Source of the DNA: Petroclostridium sp. X23 | GTDB taxonomy: Bacteria > Bacillota > Clostridia > SK-Y3 | DNA length: 64,000 nt | Assembly (NCBI RefSeq): GCF_030013905.1 | Contig: NZ_CP124862.1 | Location: 2,731,051 to 2,795,050 of the forward strand | Direction of reading: 5' to 3' | In this document: positions 44,986-52,247 of the stretch, piece by piece | How the letters are laid out: every line of letters begins with the position of its first letter | Numbering within the stretch: the first letter of the stretch is position 1 | Program-made: the position numbers and the translations under genes | The notes under the pieces: generated by a model | What the model saw: the letters and a program-made list of their open reading frames with translations, nothing else | What the model was told of the DNA's origin: nothing | The model's database searches: none

Positions 44986-45046
44986 TTAGTATTATATTAA
45001 ATTCCCTACATATTTTAAATGTGTGGGGAATTTAATATAATACTAA
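44986..45046. repeat. 61-bp hairpin with 21-bp perfect arms between divergent genes
   Basis: Arms 44986-45006 and 45026-45046 are perfect complements, and four more pairs (one G-U) extend the stem to 25 bp around an 11-base loop. It is followed by ATTTTTTG on the plus strand, but no gene upstream on that strand needs a terminator. It could be a small mobile repeat, an insulator or a leader structure. Confidence 0.7.
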
Positions 45047-45182
45047 ATTTTTTGTATGGATAGCACATACAACCATCGGATTATGACACTCCATAAGAGA
45101 ATTGGAAAACTTAATCAAAAGTAATAAATAAATCTAAATATATTCTTTGTTTTCATGAATTCCAGCCACACAGGTATCTTCA

Positions 45183-45213
45183 TTGTCACCAAATTCTTAA
45201 CTGAGAATATAAT
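45183..45213 (+). promoter_or_regulatory. Probable promoter of the orphan binding protein (TTGTCA-19-TATAAT)
   Basis: -10 TATAAT at 45208-45213 with a -35-like TTGTCA at 45183-45188; the 19-base spacing is long. It lies 26 bases before the ATG of the gene. Confidence 0.5.
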
Positions 45214-45238
45214 GTAATATCGAAAGGAGGTGATAGGA

Positions 45239-46246
45239 ATGAAACAAAAAATTAGACTTGTATTGCTTCCTATCTTAATTATCAGCTTTATCGCATTAAA
45301 CTTTAATGGATGCGCAAAAAAAGATCTTACAAAAGTACGGTTAAATGAAGTTACACACTCGGTCTTCTATGCTCCGCAATATGCTGCAATCAGCCAAGGA
45401 TTCTTTGAAGAAGAAGGACTGGAAGTCGAACTTACCAACGGTGGCGGTGCCGACAAGGTTATGACCGCTCTGCTGTCTGGGCAGGCAGATATCGGTTTCA
45501 TGGGACCCGAAGCAACATTATATGTTTATAATGAGGGAAAAGAGGATCATGCTGTTAACTTCGCACAGCTAACTAAAAGAGATGGTTCCTTCTTGTTAGC
45601 AAGAGAACCGGACCCTAACTTTTCATGGGATAAAGTAAAAGATACCCACATTATTGCCGGTAGAAAAGGCGGCGTGCCGGAAATGACATTAGAATATGTT
45701 ATCCGCAAACATGGGCTGGTGCCTAACAAAGATGTTAATTGTGATACTACCATCCAATTCAACTTAATGGCTGGTGCTTTCACCGGTGGAACAGGCCATT
45801 ATGTGGCATTATTCGAACCCACAGCCAGTATGTTAGAAAAAGAAGGCAAAGGTCACATCGTAGCTTCCATTGGTAAAGATAGCGGCGAACTTCCATATAC
45901 GGTTTACTCCGCAAAGAAAAGTTACATAGAAAAGAATAAAGACATTATTCAAAAGTTTACCAACGCCATCTATAAAGGACAGCTGTGGGTTGAAAAAAGT
46001 TCTTATGAAGAAATCGCAAAAGCGATCAAACCTTTCTTCCCGGATGCTGAAGACCAACTGCTGGTGACAGTAGTAAAAAGATATAAAGACCAGGATACTT
46101 GGGCAAAAGACCCAGTTATGAAGCCGGAAGCCTTAGATCTTTTACAACAAATTATGTCTGAAGCAGGTGAACTTGATCAGAAAGTTCCATATCAAAAAGT
46201 GGTTACTACTGAATTTGCGGGAAACGCTATAAAAGAAGTGAAATAA
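45239..46246 (+). CDS. Orphan ABC substrate-binding lipoprotein (SsuA/ThiY/NMT1-like)
   Basis: 335 residues. Lipoprotein signal MKQKIRLVLLPILIISFIALNFNGC. The mature part is an NMT1/SsuA-like fold: VRLNEVTHSVFYAPQYAAISQGFFEEEGLEVEL, GGGADKVMTALLSGQADIGFMGPEA and a C-terminal VPYQKVVT segment. Relatives bind sulfonates, nitrate, or thiamine precursors. No permease or ATPase gene lies beside it, so it must share a partner elsewhere. ATG 45239 is 8 bases after AAAGGAGGTGA. It converges with larC and shares that terminator region. Confidence 0.88.
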   Translation: MKQKIRLVLLPILIISFIALNFNGCAKKDLTKVRLNEVTHSVFYAPQYAAISQGFFEEEGLEVELTNGGGADKVMTALLSGQADIGFMGPEATLYVYNEGKEDHAVNFAQLTKRDGSFLLAREPDPNFSWDKVKDTHIIAGRKGGVPEMTLEYVIRKHGLVPNKDVNCDTTIQFNLMAGAFTGGTGHYVALFEPTASMLEKEGKGHIVASIGKDSGELPYTVYSAKKSYIEKNKDIIQKFTNAIYKGQLWVEKSSYEEIAKAIKPFFPDAEDQLLVTVVKRYKDQDTWAKDPVMKPEALDLLQQIMSEAGELDQKVPYQKVVTTEFAGNAIKEVK

Positions 46247-46262
46247 TGTATTTTTCCAGATG

Positions 46263-46295
46263 CTGTGCTAGTGTTGATTACTAGCACAGTTTTTT
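46263..46295. terminator. Terminator between the orphan binding protein and larC
   Basis: 10-bp stem CTGTGCTAGT/ACTAGCACAG (46263-46272, 46280-46289), 7-base loop, then TTTTTT. It overlaps the stop codon of larC2 at 46281, so convergent transcripts end here. Confidence 0.88.
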
Positions 46296-46706
46296 AGCAA
46301 TTGAAACCACTAAATCATAAATATCTCTTAAAGGAACACCTGCAGCCTTAGCAAGTTTTTTGCAGTCTTCATATTCCGGTATATATTTTTTAATCTCTCT
46401 TAATGAAGAAACTTTTACGGCCGCATCGCCATACGGAGTCGGAACGTTTATGATTTCTCTGTTCATACATATTCTTTCGGTCTTATACTTTCGAATCCCT
46501 ATAGTAGTGGTCTCACTCAAGATAATGTTCTCCATTGTTTCGAGTCCTTCGTGTGAACAGATTACGCTGAGCTTTACTGCAGGCCGATTTTTTTTCATGT
46601 AAATAGGTGTATAAAATACGTCCAGAGCCCCTCCATCAAGCAATTTGCTCATCACATACCCTGCAACCTCTCCTGTCATATCATCAATATTACTCTCTAT
46701 GACCAC
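46281..46706 (-). CDS. larC: LarC C-terminal part (LarC2), nickel insertion for the nickel-pincer cofactor
   Basis: 141 residues: IESNIDDMTGEVAGYVMSKLLDGGALDVFYTPIYMKKNRPAVKL and a basic C-terminus are the LarC2 half. LarC is a CTP-dependent cyclometallase that inserts Ni(II) into the pincer nucleotide. The frame is open upstream to the A-run at 46722-46731 and is joined to LarC1 by a -1 shift, giving a full LarC of about 425 residues. An independent start at GTG 46706 has a possible GAGG just upstream, so separate translation cannot be excluded. Confidence 0.87.
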   Translation of the reverse strand: MVIESNIDDMTGEVAGYVMSKLLDGGALDVFYTPIYMKKNRPAVKLSVICSHEGLETMENIILSETTTIGIRKYKTERICMNREIINVPTPYGDAAVKVSSLREIKKYIPEYEDCKKLAKAAGVPLRDIYDLVVSIAKKLC

Positions 46707-46716
46707 TACCTCATTG

Positions 46717-46739
46717 CTTAGTTTTTTTTTTCTTCTCCG
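46717..46739 (-). promoter_or_regulatory. Probable -1 ribosomal frameshift site in larC (A AAA AAC)
   Basis: On the minus strand a GGAG lies about 5-9 bases before ten A residues ending in A AAA AAC, then TAA. In the larC1 frame the heptamer splits as A AAA AAC, the classic -1 slippery pattern. Moving back one base avoids the stop and continues directly as KLSNEVVVIESNIDD of LarC2. The upstream GGAG is placed like the Shine-Dalgarno-type stimulators of other bacterial -1 sites. LarC of Lactiplantibacillus plantarum is known to be made by frameshifting. Confidence 0.75.
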
Positions 46740-47560
46740 AGAGTTACTCGTAAGAGGTTTGGTATTTCCATATTGCGTTTCCCTGTACCATACCCAACCT
46801 TATCCACCGTCATCTCCGGCATATCTCCAAACTCTTCTGCTAAAGCAGCGATGATTGCCGCTCCGGTAGGTGTAACCAATTCATTTTTTATACCTGTAGA
46901 ATAAAAGGGTACTGATGCCTCCCTCAGGATTTCAAGTGTTGCCGGGGCAGGTATTGGAATCAGTCCATGCTGACATTTGATAAATCCGGTTCCATCATGT
47001 AAAGGTGAACTCATGATCTTATCTACTTCTAACATATTGATACAGATAGCAACACCAATAATATCAACAATCGAATCCAGTGCTCCTACTTCATGGAAAT
47101 GGATTTTTTCTATTGTTGTACCATGTATCTTTGCTTCCGCTTGGGCTACTTTCATAAACATAGCTTTACTCAACTTCTTTACTCTTTCATCCAATGCGCT
47201 GTCATCGATTATTTTCTCTATATCATGTAAATTTCTATGTTCATGATGACTATGGACATGGTGTTGGTGCTGCACTTTTTCTTCATGATGGTGGTGATGA
47301 TGATCATGGCTATGATCGTGTTTGTGCTCATGGTCATGCGGCTGGTGCTGCTCATGTTTATGCTCACCTAATACTACATTTACATCAGTGCCTTCTATCC
47401 CATTCTTTTTAGCTCTTGATATTTCAATGGTGAATCCCTCAACGTTCAATTTCTTCAGTTCATCTATTAATACGTCCTTGTCTATGCCTAAGTCAAGTAA
47501 TGCCCCTAGCGTCATGTCTCCGCTGATGCCGGCAAAACAATCAAAGTATAGTATTTTCAT
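46718..47560 (-). CDS. larC: LarC N-terminal part (LarC1) with a His-rich nickel-binding segment
   Basis: 280 residues. It begins MKILYFDCFAGISGDMTLGALLDLG, the LarC/DUF111 signature; HFHEVGALDSIVDIIG, SSPLHDGTGFIKCQHGLIPIPAPAT and VGYGTGKRNMEIPNLLRV follow. Between about residues 68 and 115 runs a very His-rich loop (more than 20 His, as in HDHSHDHHHHHH), likely a nickel store or chelator. ATG 47560 follows AAAGGAGGACATAAT; the longer frame from 47677 runs through a low-complexity repeat and is rejected. The protein ends at TAA after the slippery A-run, or continues into LarC2. Confidence 0.92.
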   Translation of the reverse strand: MKILYFDCFAGISGDMTLGALLDLGIDKDVLIDELKKLNVEGFTIEISRAKKNGIEGTDVNVVLGEHKHEQHQPHDHEHKHDHSHDHHHHHHEEKVQHQHHVHSHHEHRNLHDIEKIIDDSALDERVKKLSKAMFMKVAQAEAKIHGTTIEKIHFHEVGALDSIVDIIGVAICINMLEVDKIMSSPLHDGTGFIKCQHGLIPIPAPATLEILREASVPFYSTGIKNELVTPTGAAIIAALAEEFGDMPEMTVDKVGYGTGKRNMEIPNLLRVTLGEEKKN

Positions 47561-47579
47561 ATTATGTCCTCCTTTATTT

Positions 47580-47697
47580 AGTGAGGAGTAGGGAGTGATT
47601 AGTGAGGAGGTAGCCTGCTTTACTCTCCTTGCGCTCAACAAATTTAGAGCAGAAAATAAGGACTCTCCACTATCCACTCCTCACTCCCCACTCAATT
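47580..47697. repeat. Low-complexity inverted repeat (GTGAGGAGT / ACTCCTCAC) between larC and larB
   Basis: G-rich GTGAGGAGTAGGGAGTG-like units at 47580-47609 and C-rich complements ACTATCCACTCCTCACTCCCC at 47669-47690 bracket about 60 bases. The right part overlaps the last codons of larB. A related GGAGTTTGGAGCTTGGAG stretch lies near 10450. It may be a repeat inserted between two genes of one operon. Confidence 0.55.
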
Positions 47698-48439
47698 TAT
47701 TAATCATGCTAGCCAAATAAGCTGCCCCAAAGCCGTTATCAATATTAACCACGCCCACTCCACTTGCGCAGCTATTGAGCATACATAAAAGTGATGATAG
47801 TCCCCCAAAATTGGCACCGTACCCCACACTGGTAGGTACGGCAATCACAGGCTTGTCTACCAAACCACCCACAACACTCGCCAAAGCCCCTTCCATGCCT
47901 GCTACAACAATCAGCACATTCGCTTGCATGAGCACATCGGTCTTGGAGAGCAGTCGATGTATGCCCGCTACACCAACATCATAGAGTCGTTCTACCGTAT
48001 TTCCCAGCGTTTCGGCTGTAACTGCCGCTTCTTCCGCAACTGGAATATCCGCAGTTCCACCGGTAACCACCAATATCTTTTTGCTGGTCTTAGGGATGTC
48101 TTTTTTCATAACTACAACCGTTCTTGCAAGTTCGTAGTATTCCGCATCATCCGTTACTTCTTTAATGGCTTCATATACCTCTTTACTCGCCCTGCTGGCA
48201 AGGATATTGTTATCTTTATACTCTATCATGTGTTTTACAATACCCTTAATATGTTCCAAAGACTTACCTGGGCAATAGATCACTTCCGGATAGCCATTTC
48301 TTATAGCACGATGGTGGTCTATCTTTGCGTATCCCAGGTCTTCATAAGGAAGTGTCTTTAGTTTCTCCAATGCGCTATCAATATCAAGTTCTTCATTCTT
48401 GACTTTTCCCAAGAGATCTCGCAATCTTTCGATATCCAT
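47681..48439 (-). CDS. larB: LarB, pyridinium-3,5-dicarboxylate mononucleotide synthase
   Basis: 252 residues. N-terminal helical part (IERLRDLLGKVKNEELDIDSALEKLKTLP) and a PurE-like (AIR carboxylase) C-terminal domain: VVTGGTADIPVAEEAAVTAETLG, YDVGVAGIHRLL, VVAGMEGALASVVGGLVDKPVIAVPTSVGYGA. LarB carboxylates the pyridinium ring of nicotinic acid adenine dinucleotide and releases AMP, the first step to the nickel-pincer nucleotide. The start is the ATG after AAAAGGTGAGAAAA; a GTG three codons earlier overlaps the ribosome site. Confidence 0.93.
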   Translation of the reverse strand: MDIERLRDLLGKVKNEELDIDSALEKLKTLPYEDLGYAKIDHHRAIRNGYPEVIYCPGKSLEHIKGIVKHMIEYKDNNILASRASKEVYEAIKEVTDDAEYYELARTVVVMKKDIPKTSKKILVVTGGTADIPVAEEAAVTAETLGNTVERLYDVGVAGIHRLLSKTDVLMQANVLIVVAGMEGALASVVGGLVDKPVIAVPTSVGYGANFGGLSSLLCMLNSCASGVGVVNIDNGFGAAYLASMINKLSGE

Positions 48440-48490
48440 TTTTCTCACCTTTTCATCAGTTTTTATAAGCCTATGCTGTTTCTCACATAC

Positions 48491-49333
48491 CTATGATTTC
48501 TTTTCTGCTTCGGTTAATATTTCGTTCATACTTCCAGTCCTATATCCTTCTAGATCAAGTGTGACATAATTGAAACCTATTTGTTTAAATTCTCTTACCA
48601 CTTCATCCAATAATCCCTCGCTAAAAAACCGCTTTCTATCTTCGGGGAGCACTTCGATTCTTGCAATTTCCCCATGATGCCTTACCCTAAATTGTCTAAA
48701 ACCTAAATCTATTAGATACATTTCCCCTTGCTCTACCATCTCCAGCTTTTCTTTTGTAATTTTCGTACCGTAAGGAATCCTTGATGCGAGACAGGCAAAA
48801 GAGGGTTTATCCCATGTAGGTAAATCCATTTGCTTGGACAATTGTCTAACCTCTTCTTTTTTAAGTTGTGCTTCCTTTAACGGGCTCACCACTTTTAATT
48901 CCTTAATGGCCCTCATTCCGGGACGGAAATCATCATTATCATCAATATTAGATCCATCCGCTACATAAAGGATATTGTTATTTGTTGCTGCCTCTTTTAT
49001 CATTGAAAAAATAGCATGTTTACAAAAATAGCAGCGGTCTTTTGTATTATCTACAAACTCTTTGATATTGTATTCATTGGCATCCATAATAATATGTTTG
49101 ACTCCTAAACTTTCAGCAAAGCTTTTGGCTTCGTTGAATTCCCTTTGGGTATACATCGAAGACCGAACAGTAACCGCCATCGCCTTGTTTTCCAATACCT
49201 GATGTGCTGCAGCCAATAAAAATGTGCTGTCCACCCCTCCTGAGAATGCAACGCATAAACTTCCTAAGTCTTTTATATAATTCTTTAAATGATTATATTT
49301 GATTATTAAATCCAAGAGTATCTTCCTTTTCAT
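48491..49333 (-). CDS. larE: LarE, ATP-dependent sulfur transferase for the nickel-pincer cofactor
   Basis: 280 residues of the PP-loop family. LCVAFSGGVDSTFLLAAA near residue 30 is the ATP pyrophosphatase loop; CYFCKHAIFSMI and YVADGSNIDDNDDFRPGMRA follow. CLASRIPYGTKIT near 175 holds a Cys likely equivalent to the sulfur-donating Cys of Lactiplantibacillus LarE (inferred from position). LarE converts both carboxylates of the LarB product to thioacids. ATG 49333 has a weak upstream GGAA; starts at 49342 and 49348 are also in frame. It leads the larE-larB-larC transcript. Confidence 0.92.
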   Translation of the reverse strand: MKRKILLDLIIKYNHLKNYIKDLGSLCVAFSGGVDSTFLLAAAHQVLENKAMAVTVRSSMYTQREFNEAKSFAESLGVKHIIMDANEYNIKEFVDNTKDRCYFCKHAIFSMIKEAATNNNILYVADGSNIDDNDDFRPGMRAIKELKVVSPLKEAQLKKEEVRQLSKQMDLPTWDKPSFACLASRIPYGTKITKEKLEMVEQGEMYLIDLGFRQFRVRHHGEIARIEVLPEDRKRFFSEGLLDEVVREFKQIGFNYVTLDLEGYRTGSMNEILTEAEKKS

Positions 49334-49628
49334 AAAATTCATTTCCAATTTGCAGTTTAATTCCTTGATACATTATGTTAAAGGAATTAAACTATCAATA
49401 AGCGAAGATGAAGTACTTTTCTTGAGAAAACCATTCATGTTTGACCAAAGAGAATTCGGACGCGTCTTTGGAAGAAAAATGCTTCATCCTTGCCATTTTC
49501 TATAGTATAAATTATAAATTATTTTACACGTTTTGTATACATATGTATGTATGTGGAAAGTTTTTTGAGTATCATTTTCCTCCTGACACCATAAACATAG
49601 TGTAGATGCATAGTTTACATTCTCATCG

Positions 49629-49781
49629 TTATCCGTCTATAAAGCAGGCTATCCTTCTACCACCTTCTCCATCACTTTTCTTTAAGGCCCGCCTTTCTTC
49701 GGCACATTTAGAAAAAGCTTGCAGACAGTATTCATAAAATTTACAGCCAGTTGCAGTCTGCTTGTTCACTATGTCACAGTA
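49629..49781 (-). pseudogene. Remnant: C-terminal tail of an oligopeptide/nickel-type ABC transporter ATPase
   Basis: About 50 codons ending at TAA 49629-49631 read GCKFYEYCLQAFSKC, then RRIACFIDG. This is the oligo/dipeptide-ABC C-terminal motif (G-C-x-F-x-x-x-C-x-x-A-x-x-x-C ... ACF) of DppD/OppD/NikD-type ATPases. The ATPase core is missing and a stop lies just upstream in frame. Closely related transporters carry nickel, so loss of one next to nickel-cofactor genes is notable. Confidence 0.6.
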
Positions 49782-49883
49782 AGAGATTCAGCAAGGCTTG
49801 AGATAAATGCCGGAACAGGCTTTGATGTCTTTACCATCAGTATCTGCCCCTCTGCTTCTATTGAATTTATGAAAAGAAGCTCG

Positions 49884-50168
49884 TTAAGGCGGTGAAAAAT
49901 GAAGCAGTGAAAAAGAAATAAACGTAATGCCCATCAAAACAGCTGCAGATTGCAAATTGGCATCGAAATAAAGCACCCTGCCACCTTTTTTCAGAACCCG
50001 CCTCCATTCTGCCATTATTCTTTCAGGTTCTAGCAACGTCCACGCCATATCCCTTGAAATAACCATGTCAAAAGACTCATCCTCAAAGGGAAGATTTTCT
50101 TCTGTTAATAAAATACATTTGATATCTGCACAATATCGTGCCGCATTTTCATCAGCATACTTCAGCAT
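49884..50168 (-). pseudogene. Remnant of a class I SAM-dependent methyltransferase
   Basis: 94 codons. MLKYADENAARYCADIKCILLTEENLPFEDESFDMVISRDMAWTL and EWRRVLKKGGRVLYFDAN correspond to the middle of a Rossmann methyltransferase (motifs II-IV and the post-motif GGR-x-L-Y). The SAM-binding motif I that should precede MLKYA is absent, and the sequence after FDAN loses all similarity. It is therefore truncated at both ends. Confidence 0.7.
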
Positions 50169-50276
50169 TCAAACCCTACCCTTCAGAATTTAGGCACAAA
50201 ATAAAAAATGCCTAAAAGCATATTGTTTTTAAACTTCAAAAAACAAAATGCCTTCAAGCACTCATATACTGTCTTC

Positions 50277-50304
50277 TTGACAGATCTACTATAATCAGTA
50301 TAAA
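50277..50304 (+). promoter_or_regulatory. Possible promoter TTGACA-16-TATAAA with no assigned gene
   Basis: -35 TTGACA (50277-50282) and -10-like TATAAA (50299-50304). It would read into a 27-codon frame at ATG 50353 (start MYITHNLKNYRLVY) that has AAAGGGGTGTATAAA before it. I do not claim that frame as a gene; the promoter could drive a short transcript. Confidence 0.35.
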
Positions 50305-50466
50305 TTAAATGCCGAAGTTTGTCAATTAATAAATCTAAAAGGGGTGTATAAAATGTATATAACCCATAATCTGAAAAATTACCGTCTAGTTTACAAGAGA
50401 AGAAATATGCCCCAAAAAACAACACTACTATTTTAATCAAAAATTATTTATAGCAATTACGCTACT

Positions 50467-52137
50467 TTAACCATTTAATTTCATATACTTAATTGCTTTT
50501 AAGTTTTTCATAACATTGTTTTCACTGCGTCCAAAATAATCGTGTAGTATTTTATATTCTTTAAACAGCATGTTATATATTTCAACATTTTCAGCAATGG
50601 GTTTGTAAACTGTATCTTTAATCTTCCCCATTCTTCTTATTGCATCACCTAAGTCTTTGAATCCGCTTTTTTCGCTTCCAGCAGCTATTGCTCCATAGAT
50701 CGCACTTCCTAAAGCTCCTGATTGCGAGCTGCCGGAGATTTTAATATCACGGTTGCAAATATCCGAATAAATCTGCATTGTCATAGGATCCTTTGAAGCG
50801 ATTCCACCAGCTGCATACAACTCATCCACAAACACTCCTGCCGACTCAAAAGCCTCTATGATCTGACGCGTTCCATAAGCTGTCGCTTCAATCAATGCAC
50901 GATAGATTTCTTCCGATTTGGTCTGTAGTGTCATGCCAACAAGTATTCCACTCAAGTCAAAATCCATTAAAACAGAGCGGACTCCGTTCCACCAATCAAG
51001 TGCAATAAGTCCACTTTCACCAACTTTTAATTTTTCAGCCTTTTCTTGCAAATATTTGTAGATATTAATCCCTTTTTCCTTTGCATCATTATAGTACGAT
51101 ATTGGTAGACAATTTTCAACAAACCAGGAGAAATGATCTCCAACACAGCTTTGTCCTGCTTCATAAGCAAACAAACCCGGTAGAATGCCACCCTTTACTA
51201 TACCACAGGTTCCTGGAACACCCACTTCGTTTTCACTGAGCAGCATATGACACGTTGATGTACCCATTATCATTAACATTTTTCCAGGACCATCAATTCT
51301 ACATGCCGGTACAGATGCGTGCGCATCAATGATTCCAACGGCTACTGCCGTTCCCGGCTTTAATCCTGTCATAACAGCAATATCGTCTTTTATATACCCT
51401 GCGCACGAACCTAAAGGCTTTATCTGGTTAGATAATTTTTTTTCAACCAAATCTTCAAGTCTTGGATCGAGAGCTTTAAAAAACTTTTTTGAAGGGTACT
51501 GATTCAAATGATGCCATAATGCCTTATATCCTGCATTACATGCACTCCTTGCCTCTATGCCTGTCATCTGCCAAACCAACCAGTCACCGGCTTCAATGAT
51601 TTTATCTGCTGCATCATATACTTCCGGTGCTTCCTTTATAATCTGCATTACTTTAGGTACAAGCCATTCACTAGATATCTTTCCGCCATAAAGTGAAATC
51701 CACTGTTCTTTCATCTTTAGGGCAGTTTCGTTAAGAATATCCGCACAATACTGGGCTGCATGGTGCTTCCAAAGCTTTACATATGCATGAGGTTCATCTT
51801 CAAATTCTGAGAGCATGCATAGGGGGATACCATTTGCTTTAACCGGTAGTATTGTACACGAAGTAAAATCTATACCAATCCCTATAATATCTTCATTAGA
51901 TACTTGAGACAGCTTGATAACTTCTTTTACTGTCACTGATAATGCCTCAATATAATCTCGAGGGTGCTGCAGCGCCCAATCAATTCCTAACTTTTTACCG
52001 CTTGGCAAAACTGTATCTATTATTCCATGCGAGTATTCATATACACTTGTTGCGATCTCTTCACCAGTTAATACATCTACAATCAATGCTCTTGCGGATA
52101 AAGTACCAAAATCTACTCCTATTGAATATTTGCTCAT
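50467..52137 (-). CDS. AraB-like FGGY carbohydrate kinase (ribulokinase family)
   Basis: 556 residues. [21 protein letters not shown] is the N-terminal nucleotide loop of L-ribulokinases; [63 protein letters not shown] and [14 protein letters not shown] follow the AraB pattern. It phosphorylates a ketopentose or similar sugar. No araA, araD or araBAD partners are near; instead it follows an M24 peptidase on the same strand, within a LacI-controlled cluster. The substrate may therefore be an unusual ketose. The start is ATG 52137 (MSKYS); a longer frame from 52158 lacks a ribosome site. Confidence 0.88.
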   Translation of the reverse strand: MSKYSIGVDFGTLSARALIVDVLTGEEIATSVYEYSHGIIDTVLPSGKKLGIDWALQHPRDYIEALSVTVKEVIKLSQVSNEDIIGIGIDFTSCTILPVKANGIPLCMLSEFEDEPHAYVKLWKHHAAQYCADILNETALKMKEQWISLYGGKISSEWLVPKVMQIIKEAPEVYDAADKIIEAGDWLVWQMTGIEARSACNAGYKALWHHLNQYPSKKFFKALDPRLEDLVEKKLSNQIKPLGSCAGYIKDDIAVMTGLKPGTAVAVGIIDAHASVPACRIDGPGKMLMIMGTSTCHMLLSENEVGVPGTCGIVKGGILPGLFAYEAGQSCVGDHFSWFVENCLPISYYNDAKEKGINIYKYLQEKAEKLKVGESGLIALDWWNGVRSVLMDFDLSGILVGMTLQTKSEEIYRALIEATAYGTRQIIEAFESAGVFVDELYAAGGIASKDPMTMQIYSDICNRDIKISGSSQSGALGSAIYGAIAAGSEKSGFKDLGDAIRRMGKIKDTVYKPIAENVEIYNMLFKEYKILHDYFGRSENNVMKNLKAIKYMKLNG

Positions 52138-52247
52138 AAAAACCAACATTCCTTTCATACATTAAAAACGTAAAATAGTTAATAACTTTCAAATTTACAT
52201 CATTATCTTGTTAATTTCGTTATATCCTGGGTACTATTTCTGTTATA

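Larger units (their letters stand above)
44665..45238. other. Divergent intergenic region between dctP and the orphan binding protein
   Basis: 574 AT-rich bases. Near the dctP start an imperfect repeat TTTCTCTCATCT/AAGATGAGAAA (about 44697-44752) could be an operator or leader hairpin. A long hairpin (44986-45046) and a plus-strand promoter (45183-45213) are listed separately. No coding frame with a ribosome site is seen. Confidence 0.55.
49334..50466. other. 1.1-kb stretch of eroded genes and non-coding DNA upstream of larE
   Basis: No intact gene. It contains two minus-strand gene remnants listed separately (ABC ATPase tail 49629-49781, methyltransferase piece 49884-50168) and a possible plus-strand promoter at 50277. 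The larE promoter should lie in 49340-49620 but I could not place it with confidence. Confidence 0.6.

Noticed and set aside
46706..46731. Treating LarC1/LarC2 as a pseudogene
   Set aside because: The slippery heptamer is in the right phase, both halves keep their motifs, and frameshifted larC expression is known, so a functional split is more likely.
49299..49505. 68-codon plus-strand frame opposite the larE start
   Set aside because: Overlaps the larE N-terminus and promoter region and has no convincing start signal.
50183..50440. 85-codon minus-strand frame upstream of the methyltransferase remnant
   Set aside because: AT-rich, low complexity, with no ribosome site or family likeness.
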